DNA of 64,000 bases, taken from assembly GCF_001436025.1 (NCBI RefSeq), contig NZ_AZEQ01000003.1, forward strand, positions 1 to 64,000, read 5' to 3'. The stretch is from Limosilactobacillus mucosae DSM 13345. Its GTDB lineage: Bacteria > Bacillota > Bacilli > Lactobacillales > Lactobacillaceae. The notes under the pieces are model-generated. The model was given only the letters and a program-made list of their open reading frames with translations, made no database searches and had not been told where the DNA came from. Within the stretch, counting starts at the first letter, position 1. Each line of letters begins with the position of its first letter. Positions 38,694 through 48,829 of the stretch are shown here, piece by piece. A program made the translations under genes and the position numbers.

Positions 38694-38798
38694 AACCTAT
38701 GAGGGCTGAAGTAGAGAGTGGCCTGAGATAAAACGTCAATTGAGACCGGCTGTTAAGTACAGGCGGGATGATTTTTAAAGTATGGAAGGAAGATTAAG

Positions 38799-40694
38799 AT
38801 GGCAAAAATGATCAGTGGCTCCGATGCAGTCTTAAAAGTAATTCGGCAATGGGGCGTTAAGCACATCTACGGTTATCCTGGTGGTTCTTTTGACTCCACG
38901 ATGAACGCAATCTACAACCAACGTAAAGAATTGGAATTCATCCAGGTGCGGCATGAAGAAGCGGGGGCTTTGGCGGCAACCGCTGATGCTAAATTAACGG
39001 GCAAGATCGGGGTCTGCTTTGGCTCTGCCGGCCCGGGTGCCATTCACCTGCTCAATGGGCTGTACGATGCCAAGCATGACCATGTTCCGGTTTTGGCAAT
39101 CATTGCTCAGGTTCCTTCAACGCGTATGAATCTGGATTTTTTCCAAGCAATGGATGAGGAACCGGCATTTGAGGACGTTTCGGTTTGGAACAAGACGGCA
39201 ATGACGGCGGAAAGTCTGCCCCGCATGATTGATGAAGCGATTCGGCAGGCCTACAAGCATCATGGTCCAGCTACGGTTACGATTCCAAAAGACTTTGGCT
39301 GGGCCAAGATTCCTGACACCTTTGTTCCTAACGTTGCCAACCACGTTAAAGCACACTATGTCGTTGACCAGGATCTGTTGGCTAAGGCCGGCAAGCTGAT
39401 CAAGGATGCCAAGGCGCCAATGATCTACTTTGGGATTGGGGCCAAGGATGCCGCTGCGGAATTAAAGCGCGTTTCGGAAAAGTACAAGATGCCGCTGGTT
39501 TCCTCAGTTTTGGCCAAGGGAATTTTGGATGAAAAGTATCCCGCCTATCTGGGCTCGGCTGGTCGGGTTGCGCCTAAGCCTGGTGCCGAGATTGGTTTTA
39601 GTACTGATTTGATCGTTTGGGTTGGTACCGACGTTCCGTTCAGTATCTTCCTGTTTAATCCGGATGCCAAGGTTATTCAAATCGATACTGATCCAGAGAA
39701 GATGGGCAAGCGTCATCACATCGACGTGCCGCTGCTGTGTGATGCTAAAACGGCTTTGGCAGCGCTGGCCGACGTTGCAGATGAAAAAGCACCATCTGCC
39801 TTTTATGATGCGGCACTGGCCGACAAGCAGAACTGGCTGGACTGGCAAAACAGCTTTAATGACAGCGAAGAGATGCCAGTTCGTCCAGAGCCGATCTTTG
39901 ACGTGATCAATCAAATGGCTTCCAGCAAGGCCGTCTTTGGGGTTGATGTCGGCAACGTCAACATCAACTTTGAGCGGCTGCTGATGATTCACGACGATCA
40001 AAAGTGGTGTACTTCTGGTCAGTACGCAACGATGGGCTATGGTCTGCCGGCTGCGATCTCAGCTAAGGTGAACTACCCAGATCGCGATGTCTACAGTCTT
40101 TCTGGTGATGGCGGCTTTGCGATGCTGATGGAAGAAATCCTGACCCAGGTTAAGTACCACATGCACATCATCAACGTGGTCTTCAGCAATGAATGCCTGG
40201 GCTACATTGTGGCAGAACAGCTTGATGACTCGCACCAGCCACTGTCAGGCGTTGATCTGCCGGAAACCGACTGGGCAACCGTTGCCAAAGGGATGGGTGC
40301 TATGGCCTTTACGGTTCGCACCAAAGCTGAATTCAAAGCGGCCATGGTTGAGGCTCAGCAGACGGATCTGCCAGTAGTAATTGACGTTAAGCTCACCCAT
40401 GAGATGCCGCTTTCGACCAACCACATGTTCTTAGACAAGGAGACTCAGGATCCAAAACTGGTTGACGAATACGTTGAAAAGTACCAGGCCCAAGCCTTGA
40501 AACCATTCAGCTACTTCTTAAAGGCCGCTAAGGAAGCACATGGCGAAGAAATTGACGCCTTCTCAGGAGCTTCAGCGGCCAGCGTGGAAGATGAAGCCGA
40601 CAATCAGCCGCTTGCCGACACCACGACCGGCGCATCAGAGGACGCTCCCGAACCAGCAGACACTGATGCTACCAGTGGGGCTTCTCAGCACTAA
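38799..40694 (+). CDS. Pyruvate oxidase
   Basis: The 631-residue TPP- and FAD-dependent enzyme converts pyruvate, phosphate and oxygen to acetyl phosphate, CO2 and H2O2. It has the catalytic Glu in QVRHEEAG (about residue 52), a central FAD domain, and the TPP motif beginning GDGGFAM. It matches lactobacillar Pox/SpxB better than acetolactate synthase. The C-terminus carries an extra acidic, Ser/Gly/Ala/Thr-rich tail of about 45 residues with three GAS-type motifs. GGAAGG precedes the start, and a cre site covers the promoter. The peroxide made could also act against competitors. Confidence 0.9.
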   Translation: MAKMISGSDAVLKVIRQWGVKHIYGYPGGSFDSTMNAIYNQRKELEFIQVRHEEAGALAATADAKLTGKIGVCFGSAGPGAIHLLNGLYDAKHDHVPVLAIIAQVPSTRMNLDFFQAMDEEPAFEDVSVWNKTAMTAESLPRMIDEAIRQAYKHHGPATVTIPKDFGWAKIPDTFVPNVANHVKAHYVVDQDLLAKAGKLIKDAKAPMIYFGIGAKDAAAELKRVSEKYKMPLVSSVLAKGILDEKYPAYLGSAGRVAPKPGAEIGFSTDLIVWVGTDVPFSIFLFNPDAKVIQIDTDPEKMGKRHHIDVPLLCDAKTALAALADVADEKAPSAFYDAALADKQNWLDWQNSFNDSEEMPVRPEPIFDVINQMASSKAVFGVDVGNVNINFERLLMIHDDQKWCTSGQYATMGYGLPAAISAKVNYPDRDVYSLSGDGGFAMLMEEILTQVKYHMHIINVVFSNECLGYIVAEQLDDSHQPLSGVDLPETDWATVAKGMGAMAFTVRTKAEFKAAMVEAQQTDLPVVIDVKLTHEMPLSTNHMFLDKETQDPKLVDEYVEKYQAQALKPFSYFLKAAKEAHGEEIDAFSGASAASVEDEADNQPLADTTTGASEDAPEPADTDATSGASQH

Positions 40695-40720
40695 AGCATT
40701 AAGCCAAGATACCAATTTTT

Positions 40721-40747
40721 AAGCTCGCCACTGTGCGGGCTTTTTTA
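40721..40747 (+). terminator. Intrinsic terminator after pyruvate oxidase
   Basis: AGCTCGC and GCGGGCT pair (one G-T) across a 6-nt loop, followed by TTTTTT. Confidence 0.7.
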
Positions 40748-40751
40748 GTAC

Positions 40752-40784
40752 AAAAAAAAGCCGCTGGATAACCAGCAGCTTTTC
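40752..40784 (-). terminator. Intrinsic terminator after ldh
   Basis: On the minus strand AAAAGCTGCTGG pairs with CCAGCGGCTTTT around TTAT, followed by more Ts. It faces the pyruvate oxidase terminator, so the two convergent genes are separated. Confidence 0.8.
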
Positions 40785-40806
40785 TCGCATTCAATACCAG
40801 AACGGA

Positions 40807-41839
<1,033 letters not shown>

Positions 41840-41919
41840 TAATGCGTAAATAAAGCCAGGCAAATGATAAAAAAGTTGTGTTTTTGATCATTTTATGACT
41901 GATTTCAGCTAAAATTGCG

Positions 41920-42099
41920 TTAGCCGCGTAAAACGCCCCAGCCGATAATGCCGCCGATCAGCAAAATAGCTGGCAGAATCAGCGTTTTGACAAAGAAAGC
42001 GGCGACGGCAATGATGGCGATCCAAAACAGCAGATGCAATGAAAGCTTGAACAGTTTCCAAAGCAGCCACAGACCGACCAGCGTTAACAGCAGTTCCAT
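41920..42099 (-). CDS. Small membrane protein
   Basis: This 59-residue protein starts at the ATG at 42099, chosen because GGAGG lies 8 nt upstream; an earlier ATG overlaps that site. Two hydrophobic helices fill it (LLLTLVGLWLLW and LLFWIAIIAVAAFFV...GGIIGWGVL). No known motif. Function unknown. Confidence 0.6.
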   Translation of the reverse strand: MELLLTLVGLWLLWKLFKLSLHLLFWIAIIAVAAFFVKTLILPAILLIGGIIGWGVLRG

Positions 42100-42119
42100 C
42101 GTGTTTTCCTCCATTGATA

Positions 42120-42480
42120 ATTGATGATGACTGATTTTACCATTTCAACAGCGGCCAAAGCACCAAAAAGGCCTGGTATTTATGCTTTCTTAATCTAATC
42201 TGATAAATAAGATAGGTGATAGCAGTTGACAAGCAGCAGCTGCTGGAAACGCAGATTTAGATTTGATGATCCACCCTGCGCAAACCAGATCAACAAAGGA
42301 ATTCCGAAACGAAAAAACTGTCCATAATGCTGCTTGAAAATTTCCGAGATTTCGATCATTTAAAAAGCAAAAAAATATTCTGTTATTATTTTCCAACTTA
42401 TGATAGACTGTTACTTTAATTGTTTGATTTTTGTTAGGCTTGAAACGTTCAAAGTCAAGCTAAATATGATAAAATGGTTA
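42120..42480. other. Gap without a supported gene
   Basis: One reverse frame (42190-42396) is open for 68 codons but has no ribosome site and an unlikely composition. The sequence near 42439-42480, with TTGAAA and a TATGATAAAAT stretch, is probably promoter DNA for the next gene. Confidence 0.4.
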
Positions 42481-42553
42481 GTACTAGTTAAGGAAATTTT
42501 TTCCAATCTTTTGTAGGGGAGGGATTGCCATCTTAAATCGAACCAAAAAATTC

Positions 42554-42859
42554 ATGCGCGACAATGATCTGGATTACAAACGTGAATATATTCGACCGAT
42601 GATGACACCGGAACACGTTTATATTTTCCGTTTTGGGCGGCACAAGCTCAACAACCGAGTGATCGTTCGCTACTCCCATACATGGACGGGTCGCTTAAAG
42701 ATCAATGAGATTGATGTTCGGCTGCATCATCAGCATCATCCGCGAATCTTTAAGACGGAAACGGATCTGATCTTGTATCTGCAGCAGCACATGGAAAAAG
42801 AAGAACAGAAAAAGATTGCCAAGCAGGCAGTCAAACATGACGATCCGCAAAATCAATAA
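42554..42859 (+). CDS. Conserved-type hypothetical protein with uncertain start
   Basis: This 101-residue protein is basic and rich in His and Arg (HHQHHPRIF), with an Ile/Tyr-rich N-terminal half, and I cannot name its family. The ATG at 42554 has no Shine-Dalgarno. A very strong site, AGGGGAGGG (42515-42523), lies 30 bp upstream, and the frame is open there but has only ATC (42530) or ATT as possible starts. The true product may therefore carry eight more residues. Confidence 0.6.
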   Translation: MRDNDLDYKREYIRPMMTPEHVYIFRFGRHKLNNRVIVRYSHTWTGRLKINEIDVRLHHQHHPRIFKTETDLILYLQQHMEKEEQKKIAKQAVKHDDPQNQ

Positions 42860-42868
42860 GCACAACTG

Positions 42869-42899
42869 AAGCGTCCTTGCCTTTTAGGGGCGCTTTTTT
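42869..42899 (+). terminator. Intrinsic terminator before prmA
   Basis: AAGCGTCC and GGGGCGCTT form a stem with one imperfection, followed by a T run. Confidence 0.65.
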
Positions 42900-42921
42900 G
42901 CCATACAAAGGAGGAAAAAAG

Positions 42922-43878
42922 ATGAATGATTGGACGGCAGTAACCGTCGAAACCAGTACGGAGGCGGTTGACGCGGTCAGCTATATTTTGACTGATACCG
43001 GCGCGGCGGGAATTCAGATTGAGGATGCCGCGGATTTTGCCAAATTGAAACCCGGCCGCTATGGCGATGAGATTATTGATCCCAGCTCGATTCCCCACCG
43101 CCAAACGGGAGCCGCGGTTACGGGATACTATCCCAGCAATGTTTTTGTTCCAGAGCTTTTACCCGGCATCAAGCAGCGGGTTTTAAAACTGCAGGCATTC
43201 GGTCTGGATCCAATGCCTGCCACGGTTAAAAGCGAAGCAATCGAAAATCAGGACTGGAAAACCGCTTGGGAAAAATACTATCACCCAGTACGAGTCACGC
43301 GGACTTTGACGGTTGTGCCGGAATGGGAGGACTATCAGCCGAGCCCAGATGAAAAGCTTTTGATTTTAGACCCCGGCATGGCATTTGGCACGGGAACGCA
43401 TCCAACCACGCAATTGATGATGCAGGCTCTGGAGCTTACGGTGCGCGGTGGTGAAAGCATGCTGGACGTCGGTACCGGATCAGGCGTGCTCAGTATTGCT
43501 GCTAAACTGCTGGGCGTTGGTAAGATTAAGGCCTATGACATTGATGAGGTGGCTGTCCACTCTGCTAAAAAGAATCTGGCGCTCAATCCGGCTGCTAAAG
43601 ACGTTGAGATTGGCGTAAACAGTCTTTTGGATGGCATTCATGATCAAGATGCTGATCTGATCGTTGCCAATATTCTGGCTGAGATTATTTTGCCGCTGAT
43701 CCCACAGGCTTATGAAAATCTCAAGCCAGGCGGTCATTTTCTGACTTCTGGGATCATCAATGACAAATTTGATGAAGTGGCACAAGGCTTGCGTGATGGC
43801 GGCTTTAAAATCGATGAGACGATGCGCATTAAGGATTGGTATGGCATTATTGCTCATAAGCCAACGCACGCAGAATAA
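42922..43878 (+). CDS. prmA: Ribosomal protein L11 methyltransferase
   Basis: GGAGG fixes the ATG at 42922. The 318-residue product has the N-terminal L11-binding domain and the AdoMet motif [15 protein letters not shown], preceded by [14 protein letters not shown] and followed by [10 protein letters not shown]. It methylates ribosomal protein L11. rsmE follows 12 bp later with AGGAGG, so the two are co-transcribed. Confidence 0.94.
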   Translation: MNDWTAVTVETSTEAVDAVSYILTDTGAAGIQIEDAADFAKLKPGRYGDEIIDPSSIPHRQTGAAVTGYYPSNVFVPELLPGIKQRVLKLQAFGLDPMPATVKSEAIENQDWKTAWEKYYHPVRVTRTLTVVPEWEDYQPSPDEKLLILDPGMAFGTGTHPTTQLMMQALELTVRGGESMLDVGTGSGVLSIAAKLLGVGKIKAYDIDEVAVHSAKKNLALNPAAKDVEIGVNSLLDGIHDQDADLIVANILAEIILPLIPQAYENLKPGGHFLTSGIINDKFDEVAQGLRDGGFKIDETMRIKDWYGIIAHKPTHAE

Positions 43879-43890
43879 TAGGAGGCCCAT

Positions 43891-44637
43891 ATGCAACGCT
43901 ATTTTATCAATGAATCGGTGCCTGAAGATCAACGGCTCGTCTTGCCAAAAGACATTGCCCATCATCTGGTTGACGTTTTGCGCGCGGAGCAAAATGATGA
44001 GCTGGAAGTTGTGCTTAATGATCAAAAAGTCTATCTGGCCCGGCTTGTCAGTCTGAATCCAGCCACCATCGAGCTGCAAAGCGATCTGGGTACTGATGCC
44101 GAATTACCGGTGGAAGTAATTTTGGCTTGCGGGCTGCCCAAGACCAAGGAAAAGCCGGAACTGATCGTGCAGAAGGCTACTGAAATGGGAGCCAGCCGAA
44201 TTGTCTTTTTTGCGGCGCAGCGTTCCATCAGCCGGTGGAATCCACAAAAACAGGCCAAAAAAATCGAACGGCTGCAAAAAATTGCCAATGCCGCGGCCGA
44301 GCAGTCGCATCGCAATCGCCAGCCAGAAGTCGTTTATGGCGGCAAGCTCAGTGACGTCTTAAAAAACGAGGCGGCCGACTTTAAGATCGTGGCTTGGGAA
44401 GAATCAGCCAAGCAGGGTGAGGAGGCTAATCTGGCTAAAACGCTCAAGCAGCTGCAGCCAGGCCAAAAGCTGTTAGCAGTCTTTGGTCCAGAAGGCGGAC
44501 TCAGCGCGGCCGAAGTTGATCAAATGAAAGAGCAAGGCGTCGTACCGGCTGGCTTGGGACCACGGATTCTGCGCACGGAAACGGCACCGCTGTATCTGCT
44601 GGCTGCTGTTTCCTATCAGTTGGAACTGGCTCGTTAA
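43891..44637 (+). CDS. rsmE: 16S rRNA (uracil1498-N3)-methyltransferase
   Basis: The 248-residue SPOUT-class enzyme has an N-terminal PUA-like domain and the knotted AdoMet site with VFGPEGGLS and LGPRILRTETAPL, the RsmE signatures. It methylates U1498 of 16S rRNA. It is co-transcribed with prmA. Confidence 0.94.
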   Translation: MQRYFINESVPEDQRLVLPKDIAHHLVDVLRAEQNDELEVVLNDQKVYLARLVSLNPATIELQSDLGTDAELPVEVILACGLPKTKEKPELIVQKATEMGASRIVFFAAQRSISRWNPQKQAKKIERLQKIANAAAEQSHRNRQPEVVYGGKLSDVLKNEAADFKIVAWEESAKQGEEANLAKTLKQLQPGQKLLAVFGPEGGLSAAEVDQMKEQGVVPAGLGPRILRTETAPLYLLAAVSYQLELAR

Positions 44638-44701
44638 GCGCGTTGCCAAGCATTGTGTTACAATAAATGTCAATCAATTTGGCATGAGTGAGGAGATTTT
44701 A

Positions 44702-45091
44702 ATGGAGAAGTTGCAGCAATTTTGGCGGACGACCGATCGCCGGCTTTTAATCAGCGATCTGGTGCTATCATTGGTGATCAACCCGCTGTTTTTAAAGCAG
44801 CACGTGGTATCGCGCGTTCAGATCATTATTTGGCTTTTGGTGTTGGTTAATTTCTGCTACGTTGTCTGGGCCGGCAGAAGAATCGCTAAGCAGCAGGACC
44901 GCTCCTGGCAGCTGCTGGTCTTTCCAGTCGGCTATCTGATCGGCGTCCGGCTTTTTCAAGTATCACGCTACACTTACTATTTCGCACTGGTCTATTTAGG
45001 CATCGAATACCTGGCTAAGGCTATGACTCAAGATGCCGTCAAAAATCAATCTAAAGAAAGCAAGTTGATGCAGGATGTCAAAAAACAATGA
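44702..45091 (+). CDS. Hypothetical membrane protein upstream of rel
   Basis: AGGAG selects the ATG at 44702. The 129-residue protein has about three hydrophobic segments (LVLSLVINPLFL, IIIWLLVLVNFCYVVW, YYFALVYLGIEYL) and a charged tail. Its last 17 bp overlap the start of rel, so the two are translated together. Function unknown. Confidence 0.65.
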   Translation: MEKLQQFWRTTDRRLLISDLVLSLVINPLFLKQHVVSRVQIIIWLLVLVNFCYVVWAGRRIAKQQDRSWQLLVFPVGYLIGVRLFQVSRYTYYFALVYLGIEYLAKAMTQDAVKNQSKESKLMQDVKKQ

Positions 45092-47309
45092 ACTAACGCA
45101 TGAAGACGTTAAAAAGATCGTTTCTTCATACATGAATGAAGAACATGTTGAAATGGTTGAGCGCGCCTACCATTTTGCTGCGGTTGCGCACGCTGACCAG
45201 CATCGCAAGTCGGGCGAGGCCTATATCATCCATCCGATTCAAGTTGCCGGCATCCTGGCCAATCTGCACATGGATCCAGAAACGGTATGCGCGGGCTACA
45301 TGCATGATATCGTTGAAGATACCGGAGCCACTTTGGACGATATTCGCGAGCTTTTTGGCCCGACGATTGCCATGATCGTGGATGGCGACACCAAGATCTC
45401 TAAGATTCATTACAAGTCCAACAAAGAACAGATGGCCGAAACGCACCGTAAGCTTTTGCTGGCAATGAGCAAGGATATCCGCGTGATGATCGTTAAACTG
45501 GCTGACCGCCTGCACAATATGCGGACGCTGCAGCATCTGCGTCCCGACAAGCAGCGGCGGATTGCCAACGAAACGCTGGAAATCTACGCGCCGATTGCCG
45601 ACCGACTGGGGATCAGCACCATTAAATGGGAGCTGGAGGATCTATCGCTGCGCTATCTCAATCCGCAGCAGTACTACCGCATCGTGCATCTGATGAATTC
45701 GCGGCGGGATCAGCGAGTCGAATACATCAACCGCGCCATTGTCGACGTTAAAAAAGCCATCAGCGATCTGGAATTGGGACCCAACGTCGAGATTTATGGC
45801 CGCCCGAAGCACATCTACTCGGTCTACCGCAAGATGGTCACACAGCATAAACAGTTTGAGCAGATTTATGACCTGCTGGCGATTCGGGTCGTGGTTGACT
45901 CAATCAAGGACTGCTATGCCGTTTTGGGCGCGGTTCATACCAACTGGAAGCCAATGCCGGGCCGTTTTAAGGACTATATTGCCATGCCGAAAGCAAACGG
46001 CTATCAGTCGCTGCATACCACGGTAATTGGTCCAGAAGGCCGGCTGCTGGAGATTCAGATTCGAACTCATGATATGCATGAGGTTGCCGAATACGGGGTT
46101 GCCGCACACTGGGCCTATAAAGAAGGCAAGACTAACGGTATCAAGCAGACGCAAGACTCTAAAAAACTCAACGTGGTCAAGGAAATTCTGGAGCTGCAGA
46201 GTGAATCGCAAGGCACCGATGAGTTTTTGCAGGGTATTCAAAGCGATGTTTTTGCCGATAAGGTCTACGCGTTTACTCCCAAAGGCGACGTTATTGAAAT
46301 GCCAAAGGGCGCGGGGCCGCTGGATATGGCCTACCAGATTCATACGGAAGTCGGCAATCATACGACTGGTGCCAAGGTCAATGGCCGCATCGTACCTTTG
46401 AACTATGAGATTAAAAACGGCGATATCGTCGACATTTTAACCTCATCCAGTTCAGCGGGGCCAAGTCGCGACTGGCTGGATCTGGTGTTTACGCGGCGGG
46501 CCCGCAATAAGATTCGTCAGTTCTTTAGAGCTCATGATCACGACAAGAACGTGGAAAGCGGCCGTCAGATTATTGCCAGTCAGCTGCGTGATGCTGGCTA
46601 TGATCCTAATGAGCTGATGACTACGGAAAAGAACAATCAGATTGCCGATCAGATGCACTACAAGACGGCTGATGACATGTTTGCCGCGGTTGGTTTTGGC
46701 GATGTGCCGCCAATTGGGGTGCGCAATCGCTTTACCGCCGATATTCGTAAAAAAGAGGCTGATGACAAGCAGCGGGCCGCGCAAAAAGCCGTTTTGGAAG
46801 ATCACCAGACTTTTGAAAATAAAAATGCCAACAACCCGCGTAAGTTTGCCAAAAGCTCAGAAGGCGTGGTCGTTGAAGGTGTTGACAATCTCTTGACGCG
46901 GCTCAGCCATTGCTGCAGTCCCGTGCCCGGCGATGAGATCGTTGGCTACATTACCAAGGGCCGCGGGGTTTCCGTTCACCGTGCTGACTGTCCCAACGTT
47001 AAGGCCGCCGAAAAGAACGGCGAGCGGCTGGTCTCGGTCTTTTGGGCCAATCCAGCCGGCGATAAGACCAACTACAATGCCGATATTGAAGTTGAGGGCT
47101 ACAATCGCAATGGCCTGTTGAATGACGTGCTGCGTTCAATCAACAACAACACGCGCTTTTTAACGTCAGTGAATGGTAAGGTCGATCACAACAAGATGGC
47201 TACGATCTCTGCCACGATTGGCGTGCGCAACAGTCAGCATCTGCAGCTGATCTTGGACAGTCTGAAAAACATTCCAGATGTCTATGTCGTCAAACGGGTA
47301 ATTCGTTAA
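45075..47309 (+). CDS. rel: Bifunctional (p)ppGpp synthetase/hydrolase Rel
   Basis: The 744-residue stringent-response enzyme contains an HD hydrolase domain (MHDIVEDTG, His77/Asp78), a synthetase domain (RPKHIYSVYRKM and later YQSLHTT), a TGS domain (VYAFTPKGDVIEMPKG), a zinc-finger/CC region (SHCCSPVPGD and RADCPN) and a C-terminal ACT domain. It makes and breaks (p)ppGpp according to the aminoacylation state seen on ribosomes. An Asp at position 105 sits in the normally DGVTK motif of the hydrolase domain. dtd follows after 11 bp, the common Firmicute order. Confidence 0.96.
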   Translation: MSKNNELTHEDVKKIVSSYMNEEHVEMVERAYHFAAVAHADQHRKSGEAYIIHPIQVAGILANLHMDPETVCAGYMHDIVEDTGATLDDIRELFGPTIAMIVDGDTKISKIHYKSNKEQMAETHRKLLLAMSKDIRVMIVKLADRLHNMRTLQHLRPDKQRRIANETLEIYAPIADRLGISTIKWELEDLSLRYLNPQQYYRIVHLMNSRRDQRVEYINRAIVDVKKAISDLELGPNVEIYGRPKHIYSVYRKMVTQHKQFEQIYDLLAIRVVVDSIKDCYAVLGAVHTNWKPMPGRFKDYIAMPKANGYQSLHTTVIGPEGRLLEIQIRTHDMHEVAEYGVAAHWAYKEGKTNGIKQTQDSKKLNVVKEILELQSESQGTDEFLQGIQSDVFADKVYAFTPKGDVIEMPKGAGPLDMAYQIHTEVGNHTTGAKVNGRIVPLNYEIKNGDIVDILTSSSSAGPSRDWLDLVFTRRARNKIRQFFRAHDHDKNVESGRQIIASQLRDAGYDPNELMTTEKNNQIADQMHYKTADDMFAAVGFGDVPPIGVRNRFTADIRKKEADDKQRAAQKAVLEDHQTFENKNANNPRKFAKSSEGVVVEGVDNLLTRLSHCCSPVPGDEIVGYITKGRGVSVHRADCPNVKAAEKNGERLVSVFWANPAGDKTNYNADIEVEGYNRNGLLNDVLRSINNNTRFLTSVNGKVDHNKMATISATIGVRNSQHLQLILDSLKNIPDVYVVKRVIR

Positions 47310-47320
47310 GAGGTGATCAA

Positions 47321-47758
47321 ATGCGTGTCGTATTGCAACGAGTCAATCATGCTGCCGTCAGAATCGATGGTGAAACGGTCGGCCAGATTCAAAAAGGCTA
47401 CCTGCTGTTGGTCGGTCTGGCACCGGAAGATACTGGTGAGCAGCTGGATTGGATGGTACACAAAATCGTCAACCTGCGTGTTTTTGAAGATGAAAACGGC
47501 AAGCTGAACCGAGCACTGGCTGATGTCAATGGCGAGATTTTGTCGATTTCACAGTTTACCCTGTATGCTGACGTCAAACATGGCAATCGGCCTGGTTTTT
47601 CAAAAGCTGCTAAGCCGGAAATTGCCGCGCCTTTATATGACCGTTTCAACGAAAAACTGCGTCAAGCCGGCGTGCATGTTGAAACCGGTCGTTTTGGCGC
47701 TGATATGAAAGTTGAGCTGGAAAACGACGGTCCGGTTACGATTCTTTATGAAAAATAG
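47321..47758 (+). CDS. dtd: D-aminoacyl-tRNA deacylase
   Basis: The 145-residue product starts MRVVLQRVNHAAV and contains SQFTLYAD and NRPGFSKAA, the DTD signatures including the cross-subunit Gly-Pro-like motif. It frees tRNA from wrongly attached D-amino acids and glycine. AGAGGTG precedes the start, and it is linked with rel. Confidence 0.95.
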   Translation: MRVVLQRVNHAAVRIDGETVGQIQKGYLLLVGLAPEDTGEQLDWMVHKIVNLRVFEDENGKLNRALADVNGEILSISQFTLYADVKHGNRPGFSKAAKPEIAAPLYDRFNEKLRQAGVHVETGRFGADMKVELENDGPVTILYEK

Positions 47759-47763
47759 TTTTT

Positions 47764-47800
47764 AAAAAGCGAGCAGCGGTTAGACCGTTACTCGCTTTTT
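47764..47800 (+). terminator. Intrinsic terminator after dtd
   Basis: AAAAAGCGAG and CTCGCTTTTT are perfect complements around a 17-nt loop. Confidence 0.75.
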
Positions 47801-47957
47801 AATTAGGTTCTTGAATAGCTGATCGATAATCGGCAGGTACTGGCGTCATTGTCATGACAATCAGTAGTTACAGTCAGCTTAACGTTAAAAACAACATCGC
47901 TTTGCAAATCATACTTGAATCGATTGGGACTAGAAAATCTACACATTGATCAATTTA

Positions 47958-48809
47958 TCAGTAGCGTTCCAAAATGCCGTCGACTGCGGGGCCGTACGTT
48001 TCGCCAAACAAGATCAGATGCATGCACAGATAGTAGAACTGATACCATGGCAGTCGCTCATTGACCCCTTTTGCCAATGGATACTCCTGCTGATAGGCTT
48101 GGTAGAACGCGGGCTCAAAGCCGCCAAAAATCGTGGTCATAGCCAGATCAAACTCACGATCGCCATAGACGGCATCCGGATCGATCAAAACTGGCTGCCC
48201 AGTTTCACCAAACATATAGTTGCCTGCCCAGAGATCACCGTGCAAAAGACTGGGGATGACCTGGTGCTGATCATAATAGTCACTGAAGGCTTGGCGCATT
48301 CTTTGATAGTGAGTCTCGCGCCAGTCATTCCAACGTCCGTTTTTCTTAGCAACGGCAATTTCGGGATCTAGCCGCTGCTTGAGATAAAAGTCGCGCCAGC
48401 TGTCATTCCACTCATTGTTTTTAACTAGCGCTCTGGTGGTGTGATTTTCATAAAAGCCAAACTGTTTGGCGTGCTGGGCGTGCATTTTGGCGACTGCTCG
48501 TCCTAGATCAGCCTGCGAGCCGCTGCCGCTTTCGATCCATTCCAAAGCCAGGTAGGCATCATTTTGAATCTGTCCTTGGGCAAGCGGGGTCGGCGTTTTG
48601 ACTAAGGCACCGATTTCTTCTAGGCCGCGTTTTTCATGATCAAAATAGCCGGCAGGATGATTGGGCTGAACCTTAAGAAAATAGGTTCTTTGATCAGCCT
48701 TGATCTGATAGGCGGCATTGATGTCGCCACCAGCAACCGGCTGACAATCTTGAATCTGGCGAAACGGCAATTGGCTGAGCCATTTTTGATTAAGCTGATA
48801 TGCAGACAT
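47958..48809 (-). CDS. Fructosamine/ketosamine-3-kinase family protein
   Basis: The 283-residue product has the aminoglycoside-phosphotransferase-like kinase fold: ATP-binding Lys in TYFLKVQ, the catalytic loop LHGDLWAGN (HGD at 190-192) and the metal-binding LIDPDAVYGDREFDLAM (from 208). Relatives phosphorylate glycated protein amines so that sugar is released. Whether this member repairs proteins or uses small ketosamines is open. It is followed closely upstream by the amidase gene on the same strand. Confidence 0.85.
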   Translation of the reverse strand: MSAYQLNQKWLSQLPFRQIQDCQPVAGGDINAAYQIKADQRTYFLKVQPNHPAGYFDHEKRGLEEIGALVKTPTPLAQGQIQNDAYLALEWIESGSGSQADLGRAVAKMHAQHAKQFGFYENHTTRALVKNNEWNDSWRDFYLKQRLDPEIAVAKKNGRWNDWRETHYQRMRQAFSDYYDQHQVIPSLLHGDLWAGNYMFGETGQPVLIDPDAVYGDREFDLAMTTIFGGFEPAFYQAYQQEYPLAKGVNERLPWYQFYYLCMHLILFGETYGPAVDGILERY

Positions 48810-48829
48810 AAGACCAACATCCTTTCTGT

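Noticed and set aside
38701-38764. Possible TPP riboswitch before pyruvate oxidase because of a CTGAGA motif
   Set aside because: The second conserved TPP half (the ACCTGA and GCGNAGGGA parts) is absent, and the enzyme's use of TPP is not evidence by itself.
38799-40694. Acetolactate synthase as alternative for the TPP enzyme
   Set aside because: Overall layout, the catalytic region and the lactobacillar context fit pyruvate oxidase better, and no ilv genes are near.
42190-42396. Reverse open frame of 68 codons
   Set aside because: No ribosome site and an atypical composition; it overlaps likely promoter DNA of the next gene.
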